NCBI RefSeq assembly: GCF_000993785.3
Contig: NZ_CP009922.3
Coordinates: 1,178,001 to 1,242,000, forward strand
Length of the DNA: 64,000 bases
Direction: 5' to 3'
Source of the DNA: Streptomyces xiamenensis
Lineage (GTDB): Bacteria > Actinomycetota > Actinomycetes > Streptomycetales > Streptomycetaceae
Below, one piece after another: positions 33,645-42,081 of this stretch (the stretch's first letter is position 1; every line of letters starts with the position of its first letter). The translations under genes were made by a program, and so were the position numbers. Below the pieces are notes generated by a model that was not told the DNA's origin, made no database searches, and saw nothing but the letters and a program-made list of their open reading frames with translations.

Positions 33645-36323
33645 ATGCCCGATCCCGTACGCCTTCGGCTCTCCGCGCTCGATCAGCTGCCGGATCGTGA
33701 TCCCGAGGAGACCGCCGAGTGGGGCGCGAGCCTCGACGCCGTGGCCGCCGCCGCCGGCCCGCACCGGGCCGGCCAGCTGGTGCGCCGTACGGTGGAGCAC
33801 GCCCAGGCCAGCGGGATCGATGTGCCCTCGCTGCTGGAGACGGATTACATCAACTCCATCCCCACCGGCGCCGAGCCCGACTTCCCCGGTGACGAGGCCC
33901 TGGAGGCCCGCGTCACCGCCTGGAACCGTTGGAACGCCGCCGCGATGGTCACCCGGGGCGCCCGGTACGGGGTGGGCGGCCACATCGCCACCTTCGCCTC
34001 CGCCGCCTGGCTGTACGAGACCGGCTTCCAGCACTTCTTCCGCGGCAAGGACGCGGCGGACGCGCCCGGCTCCGGCGACCAGCTGTTCATCCAGGGCCAC
34101 GCCTCCCCCGGCATCTACGCCCGCGCCTTCCTCGACGGCCGCCTCACCGAGGCGCACCTGGACAACTTCCGCCAGGAGTCGGGCGGCGCCGGCCTGCCCT
34201 CCTACCCGCACCCGCGGCGGCTGCCGTGGCTGTGGGAGTTCCCCACCGTCTCCATGGGCATAGGCCCGCTGTCGGCGATCTACCAGGCGCGGTTCAACCG
34301 CTACCTGGAGAACCGCGGCATCAAGGACACCTCCGCCTCGCACGTGTGGGCGTTCCTGGGCGACGGCGAGATGGACGAGCCCGAGTCGACCGCCGCGCTG
34401 GCGCTGGCCGGGCGTGAGGGTCTGGACAACCTCACCTTCGTCATCAACTGCAACCTCCAGCGGCTCGACGGCCCGGTGCGCGCGAACTTCAAGATCGTGC
34501 AGGAGCTGGAGGCCCAGTTCCGGGCGGCCGGCTGGAACGTCATCAAGACCCTGTGGGGCTCCGCCTGGGACGACCTGCTGCGGGCCGACACCACCGGCGC
34601 GCTGGTACGGCGGCTGCGGGAGGTCCCGGACGCGCAGTTCCAGACGTACGCCACCCGCGACGTCGCCTACATCCGCGACCACTTCTTCGGCACCGACCCG
34701 GCGCTGGCCCAGCTGGGTGCCTCGCTGCCGGACGCGAAGATCGCCGAGTGCTTCCACACCTCGCGCGGTGGCCACGAGCCCCGCAAGGTGTACGCCGCGT
34801 ACCGGGCGGCCGTGGAGTTCAAGGGCGCCCCGACCGTGGTGCTGGCCCAGACCGTCAAGGGCCACACCCTGGGCGACGGCTTCCAGTCGCGCAACGCCAA
34901 CCACCAGATGAAGAAGCTGACGATGGAGCAGTTCCGCACCATGCGGGACCTGCTGGAGCTTCCCATCCCGGACAGCGAGCTCTCCGGCGATCTGGTGCCC
35001 TACGCGCACCCCGGCCCCGACTCCCCCGAGGTGCGCTACCTCCAGGAGCGGCGCGCGGCCCTGGGTGGTCCGGCGCCGGCCCGCCGGGTGCACCAGGTGG
35101 TGCTGCCGGAGCCGTCCGAGAAGGCGTTCAAGGCGCTGGAGAAGGGCTCGGGCTCGCAGGAGGTCGCCACCACCATGGTGATCGTCCGGCTGGTCAAGGA
35201 CCTGATGCGGGAGAAGGAGTCGGGGCGGCGCTGGGTGCCGATCGTCCCCGACGAGGCCCGTACCTTCGGCATGGAGTCGATGTTCCCGTCCGCCGGGATC
35301 TACTCGCCGCTGGGCCAGACCTACGAGTCGGTCGACCGCGACCAGCTGCTGCACTACAAGGAAGCCGTCAACGGCCAGATCCTGAACGAGGGGATCACCG
35401 AGGCCGGTTCGATGGCCGACTTCACGGCGGCGGCCACGGCGTACGCCACGCACGGCGAGCCGATGATCCCGTTCTACATCTTCTACTCGATGTTCGGCTG
35501 GCAGCGCACCGGCGACCAGATGTGGGCGCTGGGCGACCAGCTGGGCCGCGGCTTCATCGTGGGCGCCACGGCCGGCCGCACCACGCTGACCGGTGAGGGC
35601 CTCCAGCACGCGGACGGTCACTCGCCGCTGATCGCCTCCACCAACCCGGCGGCGCTGACGTACGACCCGGCGTTCGCGTACGAGGTGGGCGTCATCGTCA
35701 AGGACGGCCTGCGCCGGATGTACGGCCCGGACGCCGAGGACGTCTTCTACTACCTGACGGTCTACAACGAGCCGAAGCCGCAGCCCGCCATGCCCGAGGG
35801 CGTGGAGGAGGGCATTCTGCGCGGCCTGTACCGCTTCAACGAGGGGCAGGCCCCCTCGGCGGAGGCGCCGCGGGTTCAGCTGATGGCGTCGGGTACGGCC
35901 ATCCACTGGGTGCTCGAGGCCCAGCGACTTCTGTCCGAGCAGTGGGGTGTGGCCGCCGACGTGTGGTCCGCCACCTCCTGGAGCGAGCTGCGCCGTGACG
36001 CCCTGTCCTGTGACGCGGCGCAGCTTCGAGGGGAAGACCGGGTCCCGTACGTGACGCGTGCGCTGCGGGGCGCGCGGGGCCCGGTCCTCGCCGTGAGCGA
36101 CTGGATGCGGGCGGTGCCCGACCAGATCGGTCAGTGGGTCGAGCAGGACTACTCCTCGCTCGGCACGGACGGCTTCGGCCTCTCCGACACCCGTGAGGCG
36201 GCCCGCCGGCACTTCGGCGTGGACCCGCAGTCGATCGTGGTGGCGGCGCTGGACCGGCTGGCCCGGTCCGGTGAGGTCAAGCGCGAGACGGTGCTGGCGG
36301 CGCGCGAGGCCTACGGCCTGTAA
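33645..36323 (+). CDS. aceE: pyruvate dehydrogenase E1 component, homodimeric type
   Basis: Thiamine-diphosphate E1 that decarboxylates pyruvate and acetylates the E2 lipoyl arm. The 892 residues are close to the E. coli AceE length and contain the ThDP motif GDGEMDEPES...NLTFVINCN (about residue 239), plus QGHASPGIYA and HYKEAVNGQILNEGITEAGS, typical of AceE rather than the alpha2beta2 type. ATG 33645 follows GGAAGGGGG by six bases. Lies alone with its own promoter/operator and a strong terminator; E2 and E3 partners could be sucB and lpd just upstream. Confidence 0.97.
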   Translation: MPDPVRLRLSALDQLPDRDPEETAEWGASLDAVAAAAGPHRAGQLVRRTVEHAQASGIDVPSLLETDYINSIPTGAEPDFPGDEALEARVTAWNRWNAAAMVTRGARYGVGGHIATFASAAWLYETGFQHFFRGKDAADAPGSGDQLFIQGHASPGIYARAFLDGRLTEAHLDNFRQESGGAGLPSYPHPRRLPWLWEFPTVSMGIGPLSAIYQARFNRYLENRGIKDTSASHVWAFLGDGEMDEPESTAALALAGREGLDNLTFVINCNLQRLDGPVRANFKIVQELEAQFRAAGWNVIKTLWGSAWDDLLRADTTGALVRRLREVPDAQFQTYATRDVAYIRDHFFGTDPALAQLGASLPDAKIAECFHTSRGGHEPRKVYAAYRAAVEFKGAPTVVLAQTVKGHTLGDGFQSRNANHQMKKLTMEQFRTMRDLLELPIPDSELSGDLVPYAHPGPDSPEVRYLQERRAALGGPAPARRVHQVVLPEPSEKAFKALEKGSGSQEVATTMVIVRLVKDLMREKESGRRWVPIVPDEARTFGMESMFPSAGIYSPLGQTYESVDRDQLLHYKEAVNGQILNEGITEAGSMADFTAAATAYATHGEPMIPFYIFYSMFGWQRTGDQMWALGDQLGRGFIVGATAGRTTLTGEGLQHADGHSPLIASTNPAALTYDPAFAYEVGVIVKDGLRRMYGPDAEDVFYYLTVYNEPKPQPAMPEGVEEGILRGLYRFNEGQAPSAEAPRVQLMASGTAIHWVLEAQRLLSEQWGVAADVWSATSWSELRRDALSCDAAQLRGEDRVPYVTRALRGARGPVLAVSDWMRAVPDQIGQWVEQDYSSLGTDGFGLSDTREAARRHFGVDPQSIVVAALDRLARSGEVKRETVLAAREAYGL

Positions 36324-36338
36324 CCGCGTGCGGCCATC

Positions 36339-36375
36339 GGGCCCGCCCGCCCCCGGATCGGGGGTGGGCGGGCCC
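36339..36375. terminator. strong terminator after aceE
   Basis: GGGCCCGCCCGCCCCC and GGGGGTGGGCGGGCCC pair over 16 positions (one G-T) around GGATC, 15 bases past the aceE stop. Confidence 0.85.
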
Positions 36376-36399
36376 TTCGCCGTTTGTGATGATGGCGGC

Positions 36400-37353
36400 A
36401 TGCGAGCCGCCCGCCTGATGAGAGTGGTCCTGCTGCTCCAGTCCCGCCGGACCATGACGGCGGCGGAGCTGGCGGCAGAACTGGAGGTCTCCGAACGCAC
36501 CGTCCAGCGCGACATCGCCTCTCTGTCGGAGGCGGGCGTCCCGGTGTACGCGGACCGGGGCCGGTCCGGCGGCTACCGGCTGGTCGGGGGCTACCGCACG
36601 CGGCTGACGGGACTGGGGCGGGACGAGGCGGAGGCGCTGTTCCTGTCGGGCGTCCCCATGGCCCTGCACGCCCTGGGCCTGGCGGACGCGGCGTCGGCGG
36701 CCCGGCTGAAGGTCTCGGCGGCGCTCGTGCCGGACCTGGCGAACGCCTCGGACTCGGCGGCGCAGCGCTTCCACCTGGACGCCCCGGGCTGGTGGCAGCC
36801 GGCCGACCCGCCGCCGCTGCTGCCGGTGGTGGCGGAGGCGGTGTGGGACGACGCGGTGCTGAGCGTGGTCTACCGGGAGAAGGAGCGGACGCTGGCCCCG
36901 TACGGCCTGATCCTCAAGGCCGGTGTGTGGTACCTGGCCGCGCGGGTGGGGTCCTCGGTACGGGTCTACCGGGTGGACCGCTTCACCTCGGCCACGGCGA
37001 CGGGCGAGCGCTTCGAGCGGGACGAGACGTTCGACCTGCCCGCCTTCTGGGAGGAACGGGCGAAGGAGTTCGCCCGCTCGATCCTGCGCGAGACGGTGAC
37101 GGTGCGCCTGACCGAGGCGGGCACCCGGGCCCTGCGCCGGGTGACTGACCGTACGGCGGCGGAGGAATCCCTGGCGGCGGCCGGCGCCCCGGACGGGACG
37201 GGCCGGGTCACGGTGCTGCTGCCGGTGGAGTCCCAGGACGTCGCCTTCGAGCAACTCCTGGCGCTGGGCCCCGAGGCGGAGGTCCTGGCCCCGGCGGACC
37301 TGCGCCGCCGCTTCGCGGAGGCGACGCGCCGTTCGGCGGCGCTCTACGCCTGA
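36400..37353 (+). CDS. HTH/WYL-domain transcriptional regulator
   Basis: The 317 residues from ATG 36400 start with a DeoR-like helix-turn-helix (MTAAELAAELEVSERTVQRDIASLSEAG, positions 13-40 in outline) followed by a WYL domain (KAGVWYLAARVGSSVRVYRVDRF around residues 169-190) and a WCX-type C-terminus. WYL proteins sense small ligands or nucleic acids; many are activators or defence-linked, but no defence genes lie here. The gene overlaps the convergent DUF5946 gene by 10 bases at its 3' end. Confidence 0.9.
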   Translation: MRAARLMRVVLLLQSRRTMTAAELAAELEVSERTVQRDIASLSEAGVPVYADRGRSGGYRLVGGYRTRLTGLGRDEAEALFLSGVPMALHALGLADAASAARLKVSAALVPDLANASDSAAQRFHLDAPGWWQPADPPPLLPVVAEAVWDDAVLSVVYREKERTLAPYGLILKAGVWYLAARVGSSVRVYRVDRFTSATATGERFERDETFDLPAFWEERAKEFARSILRETVTVRLTEAGTRALRRVTDRTAAEESLAAAGAPDGTGRVTVLLPVESQDVAFEQLLALGPEAEVLAPADLRRRFAEATRRSAALYA

Positions 37354-37853
37354 CCCGGGGGCCGGCGCGCGTCCTCGCCGGCCAGGGCGGCGAGGGTGGC
37401 GGCGGCCCAGGCGCGGACCCGCTCCTCGAGGCCGGCGGCCGGAAAGCCGCCGTCCACGGACACGTCGGCGATGGTGACCCCGAACGTGGTGGGCGTTGGG
37501 CGCTCCGGGAGTTCCGGCTCCGCCGGCCACGACGGCGCACCGCGCCGCCGGTGGGAGTTGCCCCGGCGCAGCGCGGCGGTCAGCGCGCGGAGCCCTTCCC
37601 GGCCCCCGTCGAGGAACGCCCGGAGCACCACCAGGCGCGGCCCCGGCCTGCCGGGGCCGGCGAGGGGGTGCCCTGGATGCTGGAGCAGGAAACAGGCGAC
37701 GACGACCCCGTGCAGCGGGCCCCAAGGCTCCCGTTGGGAATGGTCCAGGGCCAGCAGCCGCTCGAACTTTTCCTCACAGCTCGCCCCTGCCGTCTCCGCT
37801 CCACACTCCGCGCACCTCGTCACACTCACCGTCGCAGGATGCCCGCGAAGCAC
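37344..37853 (-). CDS. DUF5946 family protein
   Basis: The 169 residues include a zinc-finger-like CAECGAET...SCEEKFERLLALDHS and WGPLHGVVVACFLLQHPG, which I recognise as the DUF5946 pattern; function unknown. Its last codons overlap the end of the convergent WYL regulator gene. GTG 37853 gives the full reading; GTG 37829 is an alternative start and neither has a clear ribosome site. Cytosolic, no membrane segment. Confidence 0.75.
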   Translation of the reverse strand: MLRGHPATVSVTRCAECGAETAGASCEEKFERLLALDHSQREPWGPLHGVVVACFLLQHPGHPLAGPGRPGPRLVVLRAFLDGGREGLRALTAALRRGNSHRRRGAPSWPAEPELPERPTPTTFGVTIADVSVDGGFPAAGLEERVRAWAAATLAALAGEDARRPPGQA

Positions 37854-37933
37854 CGCCGGGCCAACCGATATACCCCGTGGTCAGCGGGCGAGGACGAACC
37901 GGTTCCTGAGCAGCGCTCCGCTCCCAGACGGAT

Positions 37934-38305
37934 GTGTCCGACGTCGCCGCCGCGCTGGCGAGCGGTGAACCGGGCTGCGTGGTCCTCGACTGCCGCTCCA
38001 CGGCGTCCTGGAACCAGGGACACATCCCCGGCGCCCTCCACCTGCCGACCGCGCTGATCCCCGAACGCGCCGCAGAACTCCTCGACCCCTCGGTGCCCGT
38101 CGTCACCTACTGCTGGGGCCCCGCCTGCAACGGCGCCACCCGTGCCGCCCTGGCGCTGGCCGAACTCGGCTACCGGGTGAAGGAGATGATCGGCGGATTC
38201 GAGTACTGGGTACGCGAGGGCTTCGCCTACGAGGCGGAGCAGGGCACCGAGCACCGCGACGCCGACCCGCTGACCGTCCCCGTCACGGAAGCCTGCGGCT
38301 GCTGA
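37934..38305 (+). CDS. rhodanese-like domain protein, possibly N-terminally shortened
   Basis: A single rhodanese domain of 123 residues: VVLDCRS and HIPGALHLP (CH2A region) and an active-site loop YCWGPACNGATR with Cys60. It ends in TEACGC. The codons just upstream of GTG 37934, back to a TGA at 37907, read ALRSQTD, which also looks like rhodanese sequence, so the original start may have been further upstream and lost to a stop or frameshift. No ribosome site precedes GTG 37934. Sulfurtransferase or arsenate/phosphatase-like role cannot be decided. Confidence 0.7.
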   Translation: MSDVAAALASGEPGCVVLDCRSTASWNQGHIPGALHLPTALIPERAAELLDPSVPVVTYCWGPACNGATRAALALAELGYRVKEMIGGFEYWVREGFAYEAEQGTEHRDADPLTVPVTEACGC

Positions 38306-38447
38306 CCAGGCCCTGCTTGGGCGGGTACGGGGTGTAGTGGTCCAGGCCCGGACCGGTGAGCACTCGGACGCCCTGTTGCCGCAGCGTCTCGATGCTGCAC
38401 GGAACGGCCGGCTGCGCGGCCTGCGCCTGGTTGAAGTACGGCAGTGA
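38283..38447 (-). pseudogene. remnant of a flavoprotein gene
   Basis: On the minus strand about 54 residues read SLPYFNQAQAAQPAV, then IETLRQQGVRVLTGPG and PPKQG. This matches the C-terminal part of the small flavoprotein (phosphopantothenoylcysteine decarboxylase-like) proteins of Streptomyces. There is no start codon or N-terminal FMN-binding half upstream, and the C-terminal end is replaced by a short foreign tail, so both ends are lost. It overlaps the end of the rhodanese gene by 23 bases. The family is often neighboured by HAD and XRE genes, which are present here. Confidence 0.6.
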
Positions 38448-38533
38448 CCGACATGGCACAGCGAACCGTTCGCATCCTCGGCGGCTCTGCGGCCATGCAC
38501 ACAATGGGGCATCTGATCTTGAGGGAGGCGTGC

Positions 38534-39190
38534 GTGATCCGTGCGGTGGCTTTTGACGTCGGGGAAACATTGACGTGCGATGACCGGTACTGGAACGCGT
38601 GGGCGGACTGGCTGGGCGTACCCCGGCACACGCTGTCGGCAACTGTCGGGGCAGTGGTGGCCCGGGGGCAGGACAACGCGGAGGCTCTGCGGTTGTTGCG
38701 GCCGGGAGTGGACCTGGCCGCAGAGTACGCGGCACGGGAAGCGGCTGGACGCGGCGAGGATCTCACGGAGGACGACCTGTACCCGGATGTGCGGGCCGCG
38801 CTGGCATCCCTGCGGGCCGCTGGTCTGCGCGTAGTGGTCGCGGGCAACCAAACGGAGCGAGCGGGCGTGTTGCTGCGCGGGCTGGACCTGCCTGCCGACG
38901 CGGTCGCGATGTCGGCCGAATGGGGGGTGGCCAAACCCCCGCCCGAGTTCTTCGACCGGCTGATCGAGCTGACCGGTCACCCGGCGGACGAGATTCTGTA
39001 CGTGGGGGACCATCCCGCCAACGACGTGTTCCCCGCACACGCGGCCGGCCTGCGCACCGCCCATATCCGGCGGGGTCCATGGGGGTACTTGTGGGCGGAC
39101 GATCCCAAGGTCCGCGCCGTCGCTGACTGGAGCGTGGGCTCTCTTGAGGAACTGGCGAACACGGTTATCCGTGAGGTGTCCCCCGGGTAG
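38534..39190 (+). CDS. HAD-superfamily hydrolase
   Basis: Soluble phosphatase-like enzyme of 218 residues starting GTG 38534 (GAGGGAGG seven bases upstream). HAD motif I is FDVGETL, with Gly in place of the usual second Asp of DxD; motif II is VVVAGNQ, with Asn instead of Ser/Thr; the motif III lysine is in KPPPEFF and motif IV is YVGDHPANDV. The motif I change makes ordinary phosphatase chemistry uncertain. Base composition is a little less GC-extreme than in the surrounding core genes. First intact gene of the small accessory cassette. Confidence 0.85.
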   Translation: MIRAVAFDVGETLTCDDRYWNAWADWLGVPRHTLSATVGAVVARGQDNAEALRLLRPGVDLAAEYAAREAAGRGEDLTEDDLYPDVRAALASLRAAGLRVVVAGNQTERAGVLLRGLDLPADAVAMSAEWGVAKPPPEFFDRLIELTGHPADEILYVGDHPANDVFPAHAAGLRTAHIRRGPWGYLWADDPKVRAVADWSVGSLEELANTVIREVSPG

Positions 39191-39272
39191 CTGGCGTTCT
39201 CCGGATTGCGGCACGGCAACGCTGTCTGGCCGGTACGGTCCGGAACATGTCGCGCGCCTTCCGGAGCCTCAC

Positions 39273-40556
39273 ATGTCTGTGGAAACAGCCCACGCCGTCG
39301 GGAGAAGAGTCGCCTACCAGCGTCGTATGGCCCGTCTTACCCAGGAGCAACTCGCAGCAGCTGCCGGCATTCATGTCGGATCACTGCGCAAGATCGAACG
39401 AGGTGCCCGGGGCGCCAGCGAGACGGTGCTCGATGCCTTGGCTGCCGCCCTCGGCGTTGATGTCCTGCGCTTGCACGGGAATCGAGAGCACGCTTCCAGC
39501 CGGGTACGTGACGAGATGCCGGCTCTTTCAGCGGTGTTGGCTGGCTTCGATTGGCCGGACGAAGGGCCTGTACGTCCCCTGCACCAATTGAGGAAAGGGA
39601 CGGCGAACCTCGCCGAGTGGCGTCTCGGAGCCCAATACCTCCGGGTCGCACGTCAAGCACCCGGGCTACTGGCTGAATTGCTGCGCGCTTTGCACACCGC
39701 ACCCGGCAACGAAACGGCACAAATTACCCACCTGCTGGTGAGTACTTGCCGTTCTGCGGATGCGGTTGCCTACAAGTACGGCGCCCCAGATCTTTCGGCA
39801 CGCATCATCGACATCATGCGGTGGGCAGCGCCACGTGCCGAGAATGCTTCGCTCGACGCCACCGTCGCGTACGTCCGAGCTGAGACGTTTTTCGCTGCTC
39901 AGGCCCATGCCGCAGGGCTTCGGATGTTGGAACGAGCACTCGACGAGTCCCCGGCTCCGCGAGACACGAGGACACGAGCATCGCGGGGTGCCCTGCACAT
40001 GCGTGCCGCTGTGATGGCGGGTCGCGACGGGAATTCATCTTCTGCGATCGATCACATGGAAAGGGCCGGCCTCCTGGCTCATCAGGTCGCGGAAGGTGTC
40101 TACCAGGGAACGGCCTTCGGCCCCGCCAGCCTCATCGTGCACAAGGTTTCGCTTTCAGTTTCCCTCGGTGGAGATCACGTCCCGCGAGCTCTGGAAATCT
40201 CCCGTAATTGGACACCACCAACGGATCTCCCGGCCGAACGTCGCAGTAGCTTCTACATCGAATTGGCCCGCGCTCAGCTCTGGGCCGGGCTTCCCGATCA
40301 GGCCTTCGACTCATTGAAGGCTGCCCGACACGTCGCCCCACAGCACACTCGCGCCATGGTCGACGCGCCGGTGGACGGTGCGGGGATACGGGTTCCGTTG
40401 TACGTCGGGGCCTCCGATCCGGTGCGGCCCCCGCCGATCACGTATCGGCGGGGGCGGCACCGGCGGCCACGGACCGCCCTCGGCCGGTTGTGGGGGCGGG
40501 TGGTCAGCGGCCGGGAGGGTCAGCCGGTCAGGACGGAGACGGCGGCGAAGAGGTAG
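39273..40556 (+). CDS. XRE-family HTH regulator with TPR-like region, damaged 3' end
   Basis: From ATG 39273 (GGAG six bases upstream) the protein has an XRE helix-turn-helix (RRMARLTQEQLAAAAGIHVGS, residues about 17-37) and a helical TPR-like region to about residue 360 (LKAARHVAPQHTR). Related proteins continue with a conserved end after that point; here the frame instead runs into basic, low-complexity sequence, passes straight through a terminator hairpin at 40427-40455 and overlaps the end of the convergent NicO gene. I infer a lost C-terminus with read-through into flanking DNA. GC is visibly lower than in neighbours. Confidence 0.7.
   Translation: MSVETAHAVGRRVAYQRRMARLTQEQLAAAAGIHVGSLRKIERGARGASETVLDALAAALGVDVLRLHGNREHASSRVRDEMPALSAVLAGFDWPDEGPVRPLHQLRKGTANLAEWRLGAQYLRVARQAPGLLAELLRALHTAPGNETAQITHLLVSTCRSADAVAYKYGAPDLSARIIDIMRWAAPRAENASLDATVAYVRAETFFAAQAHAAGLRMLERALDESPAPRDTRTRASRGALHMRAAVMAGRDGNSSSAIDHMERAGLLAHQVAEGVYQGTAFGPASLIVHKVSLSVSLGGDHVPRALEISRNWTPPTDLPAERRSSFYIELARAQLWAGLPDQAFDSLKAARHVAPQHTRAMVDAPVDGAGIRVPLYVGASDPVRPPPITYRRGRHRRPRTALGRLWGRVVSGREGQPVRTETAAKR
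40427..40455. terminator. terminator hairpin inside the XRE reading frame
   Basis: GCCCCCGCCGAT and ATCGGCGGGGGC form a perfect 12-bp stem around CACGT. It probably terminates the convergent NicO operon, and its position within the XRE frame argues that the last ~45 codons of that frame are not original coding sequence. Confidence 0.7.
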
Positions 40557-41326
40557 AGGCAGCCGCCGGCGGTGACCGCTCCGCCGGCGATGGCCGGGGT
40601 CCAGGCGGAGACGGTGGCGGCCAGCCGGGAGCCGCCCGCGCGGCCGGCCAGCAGCGTACGGCCGCGCACCGTCAGCATGCCGACGCCCGTGAGGGTTACG
40701 GCCATGCCCACGCCGAAGGCCAGGACCAGGATGACGGCGTTGAGGGAGCGGCCGGTGAGCATGCCGCTGACCAGGACCAGGAAGGCCGAGGGGGACGGCA
40801 GCAGGCCACCGGAGACGGCGATGGCCGTCAGGCCGCGCCGGGACCAGGGGGAGGTCTCCGGGATGTCGTGGCTGTGGTCATGGCCGTGGTCGGGGTCGTG
40901 GGCGTGGTGATGATCGTGGCCGTGGGCGTGGCTGTGGGCGTGCTGCGTCCGCTTGCGGCGAGTGCGCAGGTGGCGGTGGACCAGGTGGGCGCCGACCGCG
41001 ATGACGACCACGCCCGCGGCGACCTGGAGCCACGCCGTGACGGTCTCCGTCGCGAACCCGGCCGCCCCGGTCAGCCCCACCCACGCGCTGGCCAGCAGCA
41101 GCACCGACAGGGTGTGCATGATCGCGACGATCACCCCCAGCCGCAGCGCGTCCCGGTACCGCCCGCGCACCCCCACCAGATAGGCGGCGGTGATGCTCTT
41201 GCCGTGCCCCGGGGCCACCGCGTGCGCGGCGCCGACGCCCAGGGCCACCAGCAGCGCGACCCAGAAGGCGGCCCGGCCGTCGAAGAGGGCGATCAGCTTG
41301 CCGTCCAGGCTGTTGAGGTCGTTCAT
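40520..41326 (-). CDS. NicO/RcnA-family nickel-cobalt transporter
   Basis: Membrane transporter, most like exporters of Ni/Co. The 268 residues have six membrane helices, the family motif HAVAPGHGK (about 35-43) and a long central loop with more than a dozen His interleaved with Asp, typical of metal binding. ATG 41326 overlaps the stop of the upstream exported-protein gene as ATGA, so the two are coupled. Given the cobalamin genes 14 kb away it may affect cobalt balance, but that is only an association. Confidence 0.88.
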   Translation of the reverse strand: MNDLNSLDGKLIALFDGRAAFWVALLVALGVGAAHAVAPGHGKSITAAYLVGVRGRYRDALRLGVIVAIMHTLSVLLLASAWVGLTGAAGFATETVTAWLQVAAGVVVIAVGAHLVHRHLRTRRKRTQHAHSHAHGHDHHHAHDPDHGHDHSHDIPETSPWSRRGLTAIAVSGGLLPSPSAFLVLVSGMLTGRSLNAVILVLAFGVGMAVTLTGVGMLTVRGRTLLAGRAGGSRLAATVSAWTPAIAGGAVTAGGCLYLFAAVSVLTG

Positions 41327-42003
41327 GAGCGTGCCCTCCCGGCCCGCCGCCGCCCGATCAGTACCCAGGCCACGGCGCCCGCCATGATGGCGGCGGCGGT
41401 GCCGGCGGCCACGGCCAGGCCGGGGGTCGCGAGCACGCCCGCGTACCAGGAGAAGTTCATCCGCCGGGTGGTGTCGGTGGCGGTGAGCAGGGTGCTGCTC
41501 GGGTCGGCGGGGGTCTCGGCCGTGAGCATGGTGCGGTACGCCTCGTTGAGGTCGGAGAGCGCGCCGACGGTCACGTCCACCTTCCGTACGTCCCGGGGGC
41601 AGCGGTAGGTGAGCCGGGCACCCTCGGCCAGCAGGTTCTCCATCGAGGCCAGTTCGCCCTCGCAGCGGCTGCCGTCCTGGGTGATGTAGATCTGGTCGAG
41701 CAGGTACGCCCGTACGTCCTGCGAGCCTTGCAGTTTCTGCTCGCCGGTGAGGGTGGTGGAGACGTTCCCGGTGGCGGGGTCCTCCAGGGCGCCCAGGGCC
41801 TGGCCGAGCGCGACCCAGTCGTCCTCGGCGGCGCGCCAGGCGATGGAGACCGTCGGACCGTCCGCGCTGATGGTGGCGGTGGACGGCGGGCCGAAGGGGT
41901 GGGCGGCGGCGGGCGGGGCCGCCGGGCCGGCGGTGGCCCAGAGGACGGCCGCCGCCGCGGTGGCGGCCAGCGCGGGCAGCCGGGTGCGGTGGGTCACGGT
42001 CAC
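41323..42003 (-). CDS. exported, membrane-anchored protein coupled to the NicO gene
   Basis: The 226 residues begin with a signal peptide (about 1-30, ending PAAAHPFG), continue as an extracellular domain with two cysteines (SRCEGEL, YRCPRDV) and end in one membrane helix (about 195-217) plus a basic tail. The arrangement resembles the small partner often encoded before NicO/UreH-like transporters; function unknown. Start at GTG 42003 is 12 bases after GGGAG, GTG 41997 is equally possible. Confidence 0.75.
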   Translation of the reverse strand: MTVTHRTRLPALAATAAAAVLWATAGPAAPPAAAHPFGPPSTATISADGPTVSIAWRAAEDDWVALGQALGALEDPATGNVSTTLTGEQKLQGSQDVRAYLLDQIYITQDGSRCEGELASMENLLAEGARLTYRCPRDVRKVDVTVGALSDLNEAYRTMLTAETPADPSSTLLTATDTTRRMNFSWYAGVLATPGLAVAAGTAAAIMAGAVAWVLIGRRRAGRARS

Positions 42004-42081
42004 GGTGTTCGTCGGTCTCCCGGGATGGACGCGGTACGGGGCGCGGGGGCTGTCGCGCACCCGCGACCCGTACCGGCGGCG

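Noticed and set aside
33603-36515. 970-residue open frame opposite aceE
   Set aside because: Antisense to a complete, motif-bearing aceE.
36400-37353. WYL regulator as a sign of a defence island
   Set aside because: Neighbouring genes are metabolic or unknown single genes; no nuclease, toxin or other defence component is nearby.
40860-40950. Degenerate repeats rich in GTGGT/GTCGTGG
   Set aside because: They encode the His-rich metal loop of the NicO transporter.
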